Assembly (NCBI GenBank): GCA_030445875.1
Contig: JASUSX010000100.1
Span: forward strand, 1-7,695
Length of the DNA stretch: 7,695 bases
Source of the DNA: Clostridia bacterium
GTDB taxonomy: Bacteria > Bacillota > DSM-521 > Neomoorellales > Neomoorellaceae
Direction of reading: 5' to 3'
Part shown: positions 5,869-7,695 of the stretch, one piece after another
Position numbering within the stretch: the stretch's first letter is position 1
How the letters are laid out: each line of letters begins with the position of its first letter
Made by a program: the position numbers and the translations under genes
Notes under the pieces: generated by a model
What the model was told of the DNA's origin: nothing
The model's database searches: none
Seen by the model: the letters and a program-made list of their open reading frames with translations, nothing else

Positions 5869-5898
5869 GAGTATATGCCGGCAGCTTGTTTTTTATAC
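5869..5898 (-). promoter_or_regulatory. Candidate sigma-F/sigma-G (forespore) promoter of yyaC
   Basis: On the minus strand GTATA (5898-5894) is followed by exactly 15 bases and then GCATATACTC (5878-5869). The first element matches the sigma-F -35 consensus GYWTA fully. The second matches most fixed positions of GGnnAnAnTR, missing at its second and last positions. GTATA also fits the sigma-G -35. CATATACT resembles a sigma-E -10 (CATACAnT), so the exact sporulation sigma is uncertain. Transcription would start near 5862, leaving a leader of about 24 bases with the SD well placed. YyaC is known as a forespore-expressed gene in Bacillus, as I recall. Confidence 0.6.
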
Positions 5899-5930
5899 TA
5901 TTGGACAATCCTTCCTGCATATCAATGTAC

Positions 5931-5943
5931 AAAGGTGGGGAGG
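5931..5943 (+). promoter_or_regulatory. Ambiguous SD region of the YkvI-family gene
   Basis: AAAGGTGGGGAGG contains two SD-like cores. AAAGG (5931-5935) is spaced for GTG 5944. GGGGAGG (5937-5943) is spaced for a non-standard CTG at 5950. Confidence 0.5.
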
Positions 5944-6978
5944 GTGGTCCTGATCTTTAAGGCCGAGGTAGCGATCGCCATCACAGTAGTCGGTACTATG
6001 GTTGGGGCCGGGTTTGCTTCCGGGCAGGAACTGGTGCAATTCTTTTTAACCCTGGGAGGCGGAGCGCCGGCGGCTGTTATTTTGAGCGGCCTTCTCTTTA
6101 GCCTGGCCAACAGCCAGGTGCGTCACCTGGCCCTCAAATGGCATACCCGGTCGTATCGCGATTTTTTGGTCCGGCTCCTGGGGGGATGGGTGAGACCAGC
6201 AGACCTGTTCGTCGCGGCCTTCCTTTTTGGCGGGCTGGCTATAATGCTGGCGGGGTCAGGGGCCATAGCCCGGCAGCACTTCGGCCAGGCCCCGTGGTGC
6301 GGTATTCTGGCCTGCGCTGCCCTGGCTATGCTGGCTTGCTGGGGTAAAGGCCGGGGCCTCTTAATCCTGAACGCCTGCCTTACGCCGGTTATGCTGGCGG
6401 TTATGGTGTTTACGGCCGTTGTGGCCCTGATGTCCCGGCCGGGGCTACTCCCTCCGGCCCAGCCGGCACCGGCAGGAGGCCTTATTAGCGGCAACTGGGC
6501 GATTAACGCCTGCCTTTATGTGGCCTATAACATGGTTGGGGTCGCGGTCTTACTTACCTCCTTGCCGGCAACCCACCGGGGAGTACTGGGGGCGGGCCTG
6601 GGGGGGCTTTTCCTGGGAGCCCTGGCCTATTTGTTAGTTATGTCCCTGGCCAGTCTGGATCTGACCGGGTTAACTACCGAACTGCCCTTACTGTACCTGG
6701 TAGCCACCCTGCACCCCGGGTTGCTTGGTATTTATACCCTGGCCCTCTGGCTGGCCATGGTAACCACTGCGGCCAGTGACCTTTACGGGCTGGTAACGAG
6801 ATTGGAACAACACCTTGCTTTCCCAACCTGGCAGATTGCGGCGCTGATCCTGCTCTTAGCTTTACCGGTTGCCACCTGCGGTTTTATCAACCTTGTGGCC
6901 TGGGTTTACCCCTTCTTCGGTTACCTGGGGTTAGTAGTCATGGTGCTAGCCCTCGTCCATTGGTACTTCAAGATTTAA
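5944..6978 (+). CDS. YkvI family multi-pass membrane protein (putative transporter)
   Basis: This is a hydrophobic protein of about 344 residues with roughly ten predicted membrane helices. The first (about 7-28) carries VGTMVGAGFASGQE. That glycine-rich motif is characteristic of YkvI-type proteins, a group related to APC-superfamily amino-acid transporters. Another conserved-looking segment is YVAYNMVGVAVLL (192-204). The substrate is unknown. The frame is open from TTG 5860, but residues before about 5944 are unlike the family and would overlap the yyaC promoter. I prefer GTG 5944, whose SD would be AAAGG at 5931-5935 (8 bases). A stronger GGGGAGG at 5937-5943 touches this GTG directly and would suit a CTG at 5950, so the start is uncertain by a few codons. 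It is divergent from yyaC. Confidence 0.85.
   Translation: MVLIFKAEVAIAITVVGTMVGAGFASGQELVQFFLTLGGGAPAAVILSGLLFSLANSQVRHLALKWHTRSYRDFLVRLLGGWVRPADLFVAAFLFGGLAIMLAGSGAIARQHFGQAPWCGILACAALAMLACWGKGRGLLILNACLTPVMLAVMVFTAVVALMSRPGLLPPAQPAPAGGLISGNWAINACLYVAYNMVGVAVLLTSLPATHRGVLGAGLGGLFLGALAYLLVMSLASLDLTGLTTELPLLYLVATLHPGLLGIYTLALWLAMVTTAASDLYGLVTRLEQHLAFPTWQIAALILLLALPVATCGFINLVAWVYPFFGYLGLVVMVLALVHWYFKI
6588..6606 (+). other. Putative G-quadruplex motif in the YkvI-family gene
   Basis: GGGGG (6588-6592), C, GGG (6594-6596), CCT, then seven G (6600-6606) that can supply two tracts. This gives four G3 tracts with loops of 1, 3 and 1 bases on the coding strand. The Gly-rich turn GAGLGG is encoded here, so codon demand may explain part of it. 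Confidence 0.5.
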
Positions 6979-6979
6979 G

Positions 6980-7008
6980 GACAGGCAGGAATTTGACCCT
7001 TGTCTGTC
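6980..7008. other. Imperfect hairpin between the YkvI-family and GerMN genes
   Basis: GACAGGCAGG (6980-6989) can pair with CTTGTCTGTC (6999-7008) in a 10-bp stem with two G-U pairs and a 9-base loop. It begins one base after the YkvI stop codon. No T run follows on either strand (the plus strand continues GAAAAAA), so it is not a standard intrinsic terminator. Confidence 0.5.
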
Positions 7009-7022
7009 GAAAAAATCATTAA
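6993..7022 (+). promoter_or_regulatory. Weak candidate promoter for the GerMN lipoprotein gene
   Basis: TTGACC (6993-6998) is a good -35, but the best hexamer 18 bases on, CATTAA (7017-7022), is a poor -10. The -35 lies in the loop of the hairpin at 6980-7008. Read-through from the upstream gene is an equally good explanation for expression. Confidence 0.25.
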
Positions 7023-7044
7023 ACCACCAAGGGAGATGATGGCC

Positions 7045-7695
7045 ATGGCAACAGAACCCCCGCAGAACTGGCGCCGGGGGTCGCAGGTAGTGTTGCTAAT
7101 AACGTTGCTACTTGTACTGGCTGTTCTGGGCGCAGGTTGCGGCCGCAAAAACCCGCAGGCAGCCCAGGAGGCACCCGCAAAGGTAACGAAAGAGAGACGT
7201 CCCTTGTTATATAATAAAGAGCTCAGCCAGGTTGTAGTTTATTACCTGACTAAAGATGGGTCCTATCTGGTGCCGGTAACAGTTGCCTTTAACCCCACCC
7301 GGGAAGTGGCCAAGGTGGCCGTGGAGAAGCTCCTGGCCGGCCCCCAGGTCGAAACCTTGAAGGGTGTAATGCCCGATGGCGTCAAATTGCGCGATGTCTA
7401 CCTCCTTGACAACCAGCAAACCCTCTATGTGGATGTAACTAAAGAATTTTTGCAAATCAATGACCCGCAACAGGCTCAGAAAACCATTGCGGCCCTCGTT
7501 TTAACCTTGACCAATCTGGATAACGTCCGCTATGTTCAGATACTAGTTGAAGGACAGACTGTCAGTGAGGTGAGCGGGGTTAAAATTGACGCCCCCCTGG
7601 GCCGGCCGGCCAGCGTCAACAGCCTGCTAAAAGACCCTAACCAACCGGGCGTGCAGGTCTATTTCAGCGATGCCAGCGCCAACTTCATGGTACCG
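7045..7695 (+). CDS. GerMN-domain lipoprotein (runs off right edge)
   Basis: The frame is open for 217 codons to the window end. Three in-frame ATGs occur (7036, 7039, 7045). AAGGGAG at 7029-7035 is nine bases before the third, which I chose. The N-terminus has RR at 10-11, a hydrophobic segment (about 15-31), and the lipobox LGAGC with Cys32, so it is a predicted lipoprotein on the outer face of the membrane. After a short linker, a GerMN domain spans about 60-180. It starts VVVYYLTKDG and contains AVEKLLAGP, MPDGVKLRDVYL, TLYVDVTKEF and NVRYVQILVEGQ. A second copy seems to begin at VQVYFSDAS (about 205), as in two-domain GerM proteins. GerM has sporulation and germination roles in Bacillus. 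GerMN domains also occur in other envelope lipoproteins, so the exact role is open. Confidence 0.88.
   Translation, partial: MATEPPQNWRRGSQVVLLITLLLVLAVLGAGCGRKNPQAAQEAPAKVTKERRPLLYNKELSQVVVYYLTKDGSYLVPVTVAFNPTREVAKVAVEKLLAGPQVETLKGVMPDGVKLRDVYLLDNQQTLYVDVTKEFLQINDPQQAQKTIAALVLTLTNLDNVRYVQILVEGQTVSEVSGVKIDAPLGRPASVNSLLKDPNQPGVQVYFSDASANFMVP

Noticed and set aside
5860..5943. N-terminal extension of the YkvI-family protein from TTG 5860
   Set aside because: The added residues do not resemble the family start and cover the yyaC promoter; SD-like sequence lies only near 5931-5943.
7207..7470. 87-codon minus-strand open frame
   Set aside because: It is antisense to the GerMN lipoprotein gene, which is continuous to the window edge.

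Overview
The window looks like a chromosomal stretch from a GC-rich, endospore-forming Firmicute of the clostridial side. Moorella or a close thermophilic relative is my best guess, inferred from gene content and style and not proven. The evidence is a YyaC-type sporulation gene behind a forespore-sigma-like promoter, a GerMN lipoprotein, frequent GTG/TTG starts with strong purine Shine-Dalgarno (SD) sites, and LarC/LarE proteins of the anaerobe type. No tRNA, rRNA, insertion sequence, CRISPR array or phage gene is visible. Coding density is high and no gene-free stretch exceeds 300 bases.

Left part (1-2407, all minus strand): the N-terminal 75 codons of a Uma2/DUF820-family protein run off the left edge. 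To its right, transcribed toward it, is a translationally coupled larE-larC pair for the nickel-pincer nucleotide (NPN) cofactor. LarE is the sulfur transferase and LarC the nickel-inserting cyclometallase. LarE carries a CxxC plus a third Cys, the arrangement of the [4Fe-4S] LarE type rather than the self-sacrificing single-Cys type. larA and larB are not in the window.

Middle (2408-4440, plus strand): after a 231-bp divergent intergenic region with a perfect 12-bp tandem repeat comes a tight three-gene operon. It encodes a DUF4446 membrane-anchored coiled-coil protein, a membrane-anchored M23 peptidase and a bactofilin. The charge pattern puts the DUF4446 domain in the cytosol and the peptidase domain outside, with a cytosolic tail. 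This fits an envelope-shaping module in which a bactofilin polymer positions a peptidoglycan hydrolase. It is the nearest thing here to an incompletely described system.

Right part (4565-7695): a COG1926-type phosphoribosyltransferase (+) converges on yyaC (-) with only two bases between the stop codons. yyaC is divergent from a YkvI-family multi-pass membrane protein (+). A GerMN-domain lipoprotein (+) starts after a hairpin and runs off the right edge. yyaC and the GerMN gene point to sporulation or germination roles. The bactofilin/M23 operon could serve growth or sporulation.
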